7,556 nucleotides of DNA, from the NCBI GenBank assembly GCA_030653635.1, contig JAURYZ010000036.1, positions 1-7,556 on the forward strand, written 5' to 3'. Origin of the DNA: Coriobacteriia bacterium. GTDB taxonomy: Bacteria > Actinomycetota > Coriobacteriia > Anaerosomatales > JAHIQC01. The position numbers and the translations under genes are program-made. Every line of letters starts with the position of its first letter. Position 1 is the stretch's first letter. The notes under the pieces are model-generated. The model was given only the letters and a program-made list of their open reading frames with translations. It did no database searches and was not told the origin of the DNA. Below, piece by piece: positions 1-5,483 of the stretch.

Positions 1-82
1 CGAACTCCGTGCCATGAGAGAACACGCCGTGTCGAACCGGAAAATGCTTGGTCCGTGCGGTGACTTCGAGAAGCTTGGCCAT
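1..82 (-). CDS. oppF: Oligopeptide ABC transporter ATP-binding subunit OppF, 5' end only
   Basis: This is the first 27 codons of a gene cut by the window edge. It starts at an ATG (82-80) whose A is shared with the TGA stop of oppD, a TGATG overlap. A GGTGAG ribosome binding site lies 6 nt upstream, inside oppD. The visible peptide begins MAKLLEVTARTKHFPVRHG, which fits the start of the second ATPase of peptide importers (LLEV...FPV..GV), where the N-terminal strand precedes the Walker A loop. No catalytic motif is inside the window, so the assignment rests on this short match and on its position right after oppD. The family role is to pair with OppD as the second nucleotide-binding domain that powers import on the cytoplasmic face. 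DppF is the main alternative name. Confidence 0.78.
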   Translation of the reverse strand, partial: MAKLLEVTARTKHFPVRHGVFSHGTEF

Positions 83-1101
83 CACTCACTCACCCCCGCA
101 CATATCATGTCGCCGCGCACAAAGTCCGGCTCTCCCGAGAAGTGGCATGCGGCACCGTGCTCGCCCTCGATTCGCCGAAACACCGGCTCCTCGGCATGGC
201 AGATATCTTTGGCGTAGGGGCAGCGCGGACTGAAAGCGCACCCAGCTGGCACATCGATGAGGCTCGGGGGCTGACCCTTGATGGGGCACAGCCGGCTCTT
301 GCTGGTGATGTCATGGCGCGGGATGGAGTCCATAAGTCCCCATGCATAGGGATGCAGCGGTCGATAGAACACCTCGTCCGCGGTCCCGTATTCCACCGGG
401 CGCCCGGCATACATCACAAGCACCGTGTCTGCGATGTCTGCCACGACCCCTAGGTCATGGGTAATCATGATGATCGCGGAGTTCATTTGCTTCTGCAGCT
501 TTTGCATGAGTTCGAGGATCTGTGCCTGAATGGTCACATCAAGGGCAGTAGTCGGCTCATCGGCGATGAGTATGTCAGGATCGCACGCAAGCGCCATGGC
601 GATCATTACCCGCTGACGCATACCGCCGGAGAACTGATGCGGATAGTCTCGCACGCGTTCCTTTGAATGAGGTATCCCGACAAGATCCAAGAGTTCGACT
701 GCACGTTCCCATGCCTGCGCCTTGTTCATGCCCTTATGCAGCATGAGCGGCTCCGCAAGCTGTCGACCTATGCGATAGACCGGGTTGAGCGAGGTCATTG
801 GGTCCTGAAAAATCATAGCGATCTCGTTGCCGCGTACGGAACGGATCTCCGCGTCGGTCATATCGAGCAGGGAGCGGCCCTTGAACATGACCTCTCCGCC
901 CTCGACCCTGCCAGGAGGCATCGGAACGAGGCGCATCATGGTAAGAGCGGTCACGGACTTGCCCGAACCGGACTCGCCCACAACGCCTAGCGTCTCGCCT
1001 CGCGACAAAGTGAACGACACCCCGTCGACGGCCTTGACTACGCCATCTCGCGTATGAAAATGCATCTTCAGGTCCGTGACCCGAAGTAGTTCTTCTGCCA
1101 T
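82..1101 (-). CDS. oppD: Oligopeptide ABC transporter ATP-binding subunit OppD
   Basis: A 339-residue ABC ATPase that hydrolyses ATP at the cytoplasmic face to drive peptide import through OppB/OppC. All the expected motifs are visible: Walker A GESGSGKS at 42-49, Q-loop Gln99, signature FSGGMRQR at 157-164, Walker B DILIADEP at 176-183 and switch His215. The C-terminal extension typical of peptide-transporter ATPases follows, starting near PYAWGLMDSIPR (251-262). It carries four cysteines, Cys288, Cys294, Cys301 and Cys319, in the arrangement linked in this family to a [4Fe-4S] cluster. Length is close to the family norm of roughly 320-350. The ATG start has a GAAGGA site 7 nt upstream and lies 3 nt after the oppC stop; the stop overlaps the oppF start. 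DppD is the main alternative name, since substrate cannot be read from the ATPase. Confidence 0.93.
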   Translation of the reverse strand: MAEELLRVTDLKMHFHTRDGVVKAVDGVSFTLSRGETLGVVGESGSGKSVTALTMMRLVPMPPGRVEGGEVMFKGRSLLDMTDAEIRSVRGNEIAMIFQDPMTSLNPVYRIGRQLAEPLMLHKGMNKAQAWERAVELLDLVGIPHSKERVRDYPHQFSGGMRQRVMIAMALACDPDILIADEPTTALDVTIQAQILELMQKLQKQMNSAIIMITHDLGVVADIADTVLVMYAGRPVEYGTADEVFYRPLHPYAWGLMDSIPRHDITSKSRLCPIKGQPPSLIDVPAGCAFSPRCPYAKDICHAEEPVFRRIEGEHGAACHFSGEPDFVRGDMICAGVSE

Positions 1102-1104
1102 CTG

Positions 1105-2103
1105 TCAGTCCTTCATCTTGACGTCAAGCGCATCCCGGACGCCATCTCCGAGCAGCGTGAATGCAAGCACTGTTGATAGGATCGCTAGACCCGGCCAAAT
1201 GATGAGCCCCGGGTTTGACGTGAGAAATGCCCTTCCATCTTCGATCATGCGGCCCCACGAGGGTGTTGGAGGCGGCACACCCAGCCCGAGGAACGACAGG
1301 GCGGCCTCTGTGAGGATTGCACCACCAATCGACATCGTGGCGTACACGATGATCGGGGCGACAGCGTTGGGCATGATGTGACGGAGCATAAGCCTAAGAT
1401 CGCTCGCTCCCAAAGCGCGGCCCGCATCGACGTAGTCGTTCTCTTTGACCGTCAGGATCGAACTGCGGAACACGCGAGCGATGCTCGTCCAGCCAAGCAG
1501 TCCGATTGTGCCGACCATGGATATGAGCCCGCGATACTCCGGCGGAATGACCGCGAGTAGCAGTATCGCGAACAAGATGTACGGAAATGCGAGGAAGATG
1601 TCTGTCACGCGCATGATGATCGTGTCCGGCCAACCTCCGTAGAACCCGGAAAACGCACCCAGAATCAGACCGATGATTACGGAGACCGTGACCGCAAGGA
1701 CACCGACAGCGAGCGAGATTCGAGCCCCGTAGACAACCCTGGCGAAGATATCGCGACCGAGATCGTCGGTGCCCATGGGATGCTCCGCCGACGGTGACCT
1801 CAGTCGCTCAGCAGACGCTGTCTGAGTATTGATCTCGGTAGGGCTGCCGAAGTTCCCCGGCACCCAAAGATCGGCAGACACGGTCGAGACCACGACTATC
1901 ATGATCCACGCAATAGAGACCAAAGCGAGTTTGTTGCGCTTGAGCCGGTACCAGGCGTCAGCCCAAAGTGTGCGGGTCTGATGCCCGGCGTGCTGCTCGG
2001 AAACTTCACTCGGAGGACTCGCGGGCATACCCGAGCGATAACTCTTCACGCCGTGATCCTCGGCCCTGTCCTTCTCGAATTCCTGCGAGCCTTTGCGCGA
2101 CAT
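1105..2103 (-). CDS. oppC: Oligopeptide ABC transporter permease OppC
   Basis: A 332-residue inner-membrane permease that forms the translocation channel with OppB. An OppC-type N-terminal segment with the first membrane helix lies at about 46-75. The conserved stretch EHPMGTDDLGRDIFARV lies at 107-123, followed by hydrophobic segments. The EAA-type loop that contacts the ATPases is at about 223-250 (DYVDAGRALGASDLR...RHIMPN), and the C-terminus GDGVRDALDVKMKD is typical. I place the start at ATG 2103: an AGGTGAG site ends 7 nt upstream and the oppB stop is only 4 nt away. The frame stays open to 2157, but starting there would overlap oppB by 50 nt with no better signal. Even so, about 45 hydrophilic residues precede the conserved region, longer than in many OppC proteins; Met26 is another possible start. 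Confidence 0.92.
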   Translation of the reverse strand: MSRKGSQEFEKDRAEDHGVKSYRSGMPASPPSEVSEQHAGHQTRTLWADAWYRLKRNKLALVSIAWIMIVVVSTVSADLWVPGNFGSPTEINTQTASAERLRSPSAEHPMGTDDLGRDIFARVVYGARISLAVGVLAVTVSVIIGLILGAFSGFYGGWPDTIIMRVTDIFLAFPYILFAILLLAVIPPEYRGLISMVGTIGLLGWTSIARVFRSSILTVKENDYVDAGRALGASDLRLMLRHIMPNAVAPIIVYATMSIGGAILTEAALSFLGLGVPPPTPSWGRMIEDGRAFLTSNPGLIIWPGLAILSTVLAFTLLGDGVRDALDVKMKD

Positions 2104-2107
2104 CCAA

Positions 2108-3082
2108 TCACTCACCTGCTCCACCACCGTAGCGGATACGAGGATCGAGGAATGCATATGAGATATCGACCAGCAGGTTGATCACAAGCACCACGATCAG
2201 TACGAGGATCACGCCACCGAAGACCACAGGGTAGTCTCTGCCGCTGATGGCTCTGAATATGGTGAATCCCACCCCAGGCCAGTTGAACACGGTCTCTGTG
2301 AGAATCGCTCCGGAGAGCATCGCCCCCAGATCCAAACCTATGAATGTTACGACAGGAATCATCGCGTTCTTGATCGAATGATCCCACAGCACTTTGCGAG
2401 CGGAGAGCCCCTTCGCATGCGCGGTGCGCACATAGTCCTGTCCGATGACCTCAAGTAGCTGGCTACGCATGATTCGCGCCGCATAGGCCGTCGAAACAGA
2501 GGCCAACGTGATGGCTGGCAGTATCAGGTGAACCCACTCAGGAAACTGGCTGCTTGAAGCGCCTGAAACCGGTAAGTAGAACGCCCCGTTAGTCCAGTCT
2601 TTGAGCCATATGCCGAAGAAATACTGCAGCAGAAGGCCAAGCCAGAAGACCGGGAGCGCCACCATAATCGACGTTGACAAAGTGACGAGCATATCCGCCC
2701 ACGAATACTGTTTGAGTGCCGAGATTATCCCAGCTGCCACCCCCACGATGATCTCGATGATGATCGCAGCGAAGGCCAGCTTCATGGTGTAGGGATACGT
2801 GTCGTTGAGAATCTCAGTGACGGGACGCCCCGTGTAGATGGAGGTACCCAGATCGCCCTTGCTGAGCTTGCCGATGTAATGAACGTACTGGATGTACCAC
2901 GGGTCATTTAGTCCGTAGGCCTCGCGTAGCTCCGCGTAGACCGCCGGAGACATCGCACGTTCGCCGGTACGCAACCGGACAGGATCGCCCGGGAGCACCG
3001 TGGTTATGAAGAACAAGAGAAGTGTCACGCCAAAGAATACGGGCACGAACTGTAGCAACCTGCGCGAAATGTACTGAAGCAT
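2108..3082 (-). CDS. oppB: Oligopeptide ABC transporter permease OppB
   Basis: A 324-residue inner-membrane permease, partner of OppC in the peptide channel. It opens with the family pattern MLQYISRRLLQFVPVFFGVT and the first membrane helix (about 10-30), followed by the conserved PGDPV at 31-35. Hydrophobic segments follow near 100-122, 133-160, 185-200, 245-262 and 285-312. The EAA-type coupling loop is at 216-245 (DYVRTAHAKGLS...SIKNAMIPV), and LTETVFNWPGVG at 261-272 is a strong family signature. Length matches the usual 305-340. The ATG start has a GAAGGT site 6 nt upstream. It is separated from the binding-protein gene by 99 nt that hold a hairpin, and its stop is 4 nt before oppC. DppB is the main alternative name. 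Confidence 0.94.
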   Translation of the reverse strand: MLQYISRRLLQFVPVFFGVTLLLFFITTVLPGDPVRLRTGERAMSPAVYAELREAYGLNDPWYIQYVHYIGKLSKGDLGTSIYTGRPVTEILNDTYPYTMKLAFAAIIIEIIVGVAAGIISALKQYSWADMLVTLSTSIMVALPVFWLGLLLQYFFGIWLKDWTNGAFYLPVSGASSSQFPEWVHLILPAITLASVSTAYAARIMRSQLLEVIGQDYVRTAHAKGLSARKVLWDHSIKNAMIPVVTFIGLDLGAMLSGAILTETVFNWPGVGFTIFRAISGRDYPVVFGGVILVLIVVLVINLLVDISYAFLDPRIRYGGGAGE

Positions 3083-3114
3083 TCGTAGACCTTCAATTCC
3101 ATGTTCCGCCGAAA

Positions 3115-3151
3115 GGGGCGACAGGTCCCCTGTATGGAGTCCTGCCGCCCC
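3115..3151 (-). promoter_or_regulatory. Intergenic hairpin between oppA-like gene and oppB
   Basis: Read on the minus strand, GGGGCGGCAGG (3151-3141) pairs with CCTGTCGCCCC (3125-3115): 11 bp with one G-U pair. The 15-nt loop can pair further (CTCC with GGGG) after one A-A mismatch. Only TTTC follows the 3' arm, so it is a poor intrinsic terminator. Such hairpins after binding-protein genes are known to slow 3' decay or cause partial termination, giving more binding protein than permease. That role is inferred here; the hairpin itself is seen directly. Confidence 0.7.
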
Positions 3152-3162
3152 CCTCGAGTGGA

Positions 3163-3176
3163 CTGTGAGCTGTGAG
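3163..3176. repeat. Short tandem repeat, 2 x 7 bp
   Basis: CTGTGAG occurs twice in direct succession on the plus strand, 6 nt downstream of the oppA-like stop codon in the direction of transcription. It is exact but short, so chance or a small slippage duplication is enough to explain it. I see no link to function. Confidence 0.5.
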
Positions 3177-3181
3177 TTGAA

Positions 3182-4888
3182 CTACTTTGCTGCGGCCTCG
3201 AGCCAGACTTTCTGGAAGTCAGCCATTCCCATCGCGCTGTAGGTCAAATCATGAACACGGTCAGAAGCGATGTGGTGATGCTTATAGAACATCACCGGGA
3301 TGACCGGCAGGTCTGCACCGATCGCCTTATCGATCTCCTGATACATGGCAATGCGTGCGTCCCCGTCGACGGTCTTGCGCGCCTCATCGAGCTGCTTGTC
3401 GATGTCGGGATTGTTGTACGCCGACTTGTTGTCGCCCGATGTGCTAAAGAACAGCGGATACAGGAAGTTGTCCATGATCGGGTAGTCAGCTATCCAACCC
3501 AGACGACCGAACTGGAAGTTGCCCGCATCGTACTTCTTGAGGGTGGTCGGGAAATCAGCAGTGTCGAACTTAACCGTAAGGCCAATGACCTTCAGGTCCG
3601 ACTGCACGAGCTGCATGATCTTCTCGTGGCCACCGTCATTGTTGAAGGTGAGCGTCAGCTCAGGGGCTCCGACGCCATCGGGGTAACCGGCGTCAGCAAG
3701 AGCCTTCTTGGCTGCCTCGACATCGTACTTGGCCTCGGCCCAAACGCCGGGCACATAACCCGCAACACCAGGAGGAACGATATTGTCCGCAGGCTCACGC
3801 GTACCCTCGAAGACCACGTCACAAATGGCCTGGCGGTTAATTGCGTAGGAAACGGCCTTGCGGATGTTCGCATCCTTCATAACATCGTTCTTGGTGTTAG
3901 CGACGATGTAATACACGGCGGTCTCTGCGCCCAGCAAAGACTGCGCGCCGGGATTGGCAGTGTAGCCATTCTCGGATTCACCGTACTTGGAGATAGCATC
4001 GGTAATCTTGCCCTCGCCGATCTGGCAGAAGTCGAGCGTGCCTGCCTCGAATTCGGTGTAGGCGGTGTTCGGATCCTTGAAGATTCTGAAATCGATGCCG
4101 TCGATGTTGGCGGCCTCTCCACCGTAGTTCTCGTTCTGCACGACCTTGACGTACTGTCCGCGCTTCCACGGCTCAGACATCTTGAACGGGCCGTTGCCGA
4201 TTGGGAAGTCACCGTAGGGAAGCATCTCACCGTTGTAGTCGACGCCCTCTTCTACGGCCTTCTGCGGAACCGGAGCAAGCGCCGGATGCGCAACGACGTA
4301 CTCGAAATCAGCAAACGACTCCTTGAGGGTGACCTCAAGCGTGTAGTCGTCGACGGCCTTCACGCCAGACATCTCCGTGGCAGTACCAGCCGCGACCTCA
4401 TCGAAACCCTTAACCTTGTCAATGTGGTAACTGATGACCGAAGGATCGGCTTCGCCGGTGCTGGTGTTCTTCGTGGCGGGATTCGCAATGCGGTTCCAGG
4501 CATAGACAAAATCCTTTGCCATGACAGGCGTACCGTCAGAAAACTTGGCGTCCTTATTGAGCTTGAACGTCCAAACACTTGCATCCGCGTTGGGCTCCCA
4601 TGAGTCTGCGGCGGCAGGAATAATCTTCACCGCATCAAGCGCGTCAAATGCTGTGAGGCTATCAAACAGGGCCTGCTCAACCTGCGTACCCTCGGACTCC
4701 TGCGTGTTGTAGGGATCGATATAGGCCGGCTCGCCGATGTAGAAGCTGAGCGTGCCGCCCTTGGTCGCGTCGCCAGAACCCCCATCGCCTGCGGTGTCCG
4801 TCTTCGGCGCACAGCCCGTGAGAGCCATCGCGAATACCAGACCAAGCGAGAGGGTAGCGACTGCCGTCTTTCCAAGACGTTTAGTCAA
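3182..4888 (-). CDS. oppA: Peptide-binding lipoprotein of ABC importer (OppA-like, SBP family 5)
   Basis: A 568-residue extracellular binding protein that captures the substrate and delivers it to OppB/OppC. The N-terminus is a lipoprotein signal: basic MTKRLGK, a hydrophobic stretch, then lipobox LTGC with Cys26 as the predicted lipidation site. A Gly/Ser/Asp-rich linker runs to about residue 44. Family 5 hallmarks follow: VWTFKLNKDAKFSDGTPV at 105-122, GNGPFKM at 231-237, IRKAVSYAINRQ at 342-353, GWIADYP...FLYPLFF at 464-481 and PVIPVMFYKHHHIASDRVHDL near 528-548. Length fits the usual 520-600. The start is a TTG with a strong AAAGGAGG site 7 nt upstream and no ATG at a suitable place. It is the first gene of the transporter operon, behind a structured leader and followed by a hairpin. 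Substrate is inferred as oligopeptides from overall resemblance and gene order; dipeptides or another family 5 ligand remain possible. Confidence 0.92.
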   Translation of the reverse strand: MTKRLGKTAVATLSLGLVFAMALTGCAPKTDTAGDGGSGDATKGGTLSFYIGEPAYIDPYNTQESEGTQVEQALFDSLTAFDALDAVKIIPAAADSWEPNADASVWTFKLNKDAKFSDGTPVMAKDFVYAWNRIANPATKNTSTGEADPSVISYHIDKVKGFDEVAAGTATEMSGVKAVDDYTLEVTLKESFADFEYVVAHPALAPVPQKAVEEGVDYNGEMLPYGDFPIGNGPFKMSEPWKRGQYVKVVQNENYGGEAANIDGIDFRIFKDPNTAYTEFEAGTLDFCQIGEGKITDAISKYGESENGYTANPGAQSLLGAETAVYYIVANTKNDVMKDANIRKAVSYAINRQAICDVVFEGTREPADNIVPPGVAGYVPGVWAEAKYDVEAAKKALADAGYPDGVGAPELTLTFNNDGGHEKIMQLVQSDLKVIGLTVKFDTADFPTTLKKYDAGNFQFGRLGWIADYPIMDNFLYPLFFSTSGDNKSAYNNPDIDKQLDEARKTVDGDARIAMYQEIDKAIGADLPVIPVMFYKHHHIASDRVHDLTYSAMGMADFQKVWLEAAAK

Positions 4889-4895
4889 TGCCCTT

Positions 4896-4903
4896 CCTCC
4901 TTT
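4896..4903 (-). promoter_or_regulatory. Strong ribosome binding site that fixes the TTG start of oppA-like gene
   Basis: AAAGGAGG on the minus strand sits 7 nt before the TTG at 4888-4886. It is the strongest ribosome binding site in the window and decides the unusual TTG start, because the reading frame before it carries no signal-peptide sequence. Confidence 0.85.
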
Positions 4904-4922
4904 CGAAACCGTCGTGGTGCCG

Positions 4923-4965
4923 CCCCCAAAGCAGGGCGCATATCGGATAGGTACCCTGTTGGGGG
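4923..4965 (-). promoter_or_regulatory. Leader hairpin proximal to oppA-like gene
   Basis: On the minus strand, CCCCCAACAGGG (4965-4954) is complementary to CCCTGCTTTGGGGG (4936-4923): 12 bp with a 2-nt bulge, enclosing a 17-nt loop. It lies about 20 nt upstream of the ribosome binding site, in the presumed untranslated leader. There is no U-tract, so it is not a terminator. It may be a regulatory RNA element or a DNA operator; no known family is recognised. Confidence 0.5.
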
Positions 4966-4994
4966 ACCTGTGTGACCTGCGCTCCCAGCATCAT

Positions 4995-5030
4995 GTGTTG
5001 TGCGACGCGGCACCTTGGCCGCAACAACAC
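4995..5030 (-). promoter_or_regulatory. Leader hairpin distal to oppA-like gene
   Basis: An outer inverted repeat GTGTTGT/ACAACAC (5030-5024 with 5001-4995) encloses an inner one, GCGGC/GCCGC (5022-5018 with 5011-5007), around a 6-nt loop. The two perfect nested arms are seen directly; folding and function are inferred. It could be an operator for a dimeric repressor as well as an RNA hairpin. Confidence 0.5.
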
Positions 5031-5040
5031 AGTTCATACG

Positions 5041-5074
5041 AATATAGTGTCCCGCTGATTGCATAGCCTGACAA
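5041..5074 (-). promoter_or_regulatory. Weak promoter candidate for the transporter operon
   Basis: On the minus strand TATATT (5046-5041) matches the -10 consensus at 5 of 6 positions, and TTGTCA (5074-5069) matches the -35 consensus at 5 of 6. The 22-bp spacer is too long for a standard housekeeping sigma factor, and no good -35 lies 16-18 bp from the TATATT. If the -10 is real, the leader would be about 145 nt and include both hairpins. Confidence 0.25.
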
Positions 5075-5084
5075 GCGCTCCGTT

Positions 5085-5104
5085 GCCTCGAATCGCCTCG
5101 AATC
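5085..5104. repeat. Tandem repeat, 2 x 10 bp
   Basis: GCCTCGAATC is repeated exactly twice with no gap, between the secG terminator and the promoter candidate for the transporter operon. A 10-bp period equals about one turn of the helix, so paired protein-binding sites are conceivable. A plain duplication explains it equally well. Confidence 0.55.
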
Positions 5105-5118
5105 GGTGTTCATGCAGT

Positions 5119-5153
5119 AGAAAGGTGGCCCCGCAGCAACTGCGAGACCACCT
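5119..5153 (-). terminator. Rho-independent-type terminator after secG
   Basis: On the minus strand AGGTGGTCTCGCAG (5153-5140) pairs along all 14 positions with CTGCGGGGCCACCT (5136-5123), using two G-U pairs, around a TTG loop. The stem's final T runs into TTCT, a short U-tract. It lies 35 nt past the secG stop and is well placed to end the tpiA-gpmI-secG transcript. The plus strand has no T-run after the stem, so I call it one-directional. Confidence 0.82.
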
Positions 5154-5188
5154 CATACACCATGATGCATATCTAAGTAAGTCTAGAC

Positions 5189-5428
5189 TCAGGGGTGATA
5201 AAGGACCATCAGAAGCAACAACGTCGCCGAAAAGACCGATGCGAGCAGGATCGTGATGCGATCGAGGTTCTTCTCGATTACGCCTGATCCTGAGGACGTG
5301 GTAGGCATCGCGCCACTGAACAAAGATGAGACGCCGGTCCCCTTGCCGGAGTGCAGCAAAATGAACACGACCAGCCCGATAGAGACTGCGACATGGATGA
5401 CCAAGATGATTCCGACCAAGACGTTCAC
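5189..5428 (-). CDS. secG: Protein translocase subunit SecG
   Basis: A 79-residue membrane protein, the small accessory subunit of the SecYEG channel that helps preprotein export. It has the family plan: a first membrane helix at about 3-25, the conserved cytoplasmic loop LLHSGKGTGVSSLFSGA at 24-40, and a second helix at about 58-77. Length fits the usual 70-110. I choose the GTG at 5428-5426 because AGGAG (5441-5437) lies 8 nt upstream. An in-frame TTG at 5446 would place that site inside the gene and add six residues, and a TTG at 5434 is too close to it. It follows gpmI by 55 nt with no terminator between, and ends 35 nt before a strong one, so it is probably the last gene of the glycolytic operon. 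secG beside pgk/tpi/gpm genes is a common arrangement in Gram-positive bacteria. Confidence 0.93.
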   Translation of the reverse strand: MNVLVGIILVIHVAVSIGLVVFILLHSGKGTGVSSLFSGAMPTTSSGSGVIEKNLDRITILLASVFSATLLLLMVLYHP

Positions 5429-5436
5429 GGGCAAGG

Positions 5437-5441
5437 CTCCT
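5437..5441 (-). promoter_or_regulatory. Ribosome binding site that decides the secG start
   Basis: AGGAG on the minus strand, 8 nt before GTG 5428-5426. It favours this GTG over the in-frame TTG codons at 5446 and 5434. Confidence 0.8.
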
Positions 5442-5483
5442 ATCAAAGCGAAAAGCGGTGCGGTTCAAGGGAGAATCGAGGCA

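Noticed and set aside
2104..2157. A longer OppC starting at 2157
   Set aside because: It would overlap the conserved end of oppB by 50 nt, whereas ATG 2103 has an AGGTGAG site at proper spacing and sits 4 nt after the oppB stop.
3251..4603. A 450-codon open reading frame on the plus strand, antisense to the oppA-like gene
   Set aside because: The minus-strand protein has a clear lipobox and family 5 motifs throughout. The antisense frame is a by-product of GC-rich codon use; its translation has no recognisable motif, and I see no ribosome binding site before it.
5002..5022. Resemblance to the T-box motif: minus-strand AAGGTGCCGCG compared with the AGGGTGGNACCGCG consensus
   Set aside because: The match lacks the central GGNA portion that pairs with the tRNA acceptor end, no specifier stem is evident upstream, and there is no following terminator hairpin with a U-tract.
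4885..5037. A 50-codon minus-strand reading frame in the leader (starting MNCVVAAKVP) whose TGA overlaps the TTG start of the oppA-like gene, a possible leader peptide
   Set aside because: It has no Shine-Dalgarno sequence, its ATG lies only 3 nt past the candidate -10 so that promoter could not transcribe it, and its Arg/Pro/Gly-rich sequence looks like a GC-rich accident. The stop-start overlap alone is weak evidence.
4889..5188. A tRNA gene in the secG-oppA gap, as secG is often followed by a tRNA
   Set aside because: I searched both strands by eye for a cloverleaf with a GTTCGAATC-type arm. The CTCGAATC repeats at 5085-5104 resemble part of a T-arm but have no acceptor stem, anticodon arm or D-arm around them.
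5034..5468. A 144-codon minus-strand reading frame over secG and the following intergenic region
   Set aside because: It covers secG in another frame, runs through the terminator hairpin and has no recognisable motif; secG is clearly the real gene.
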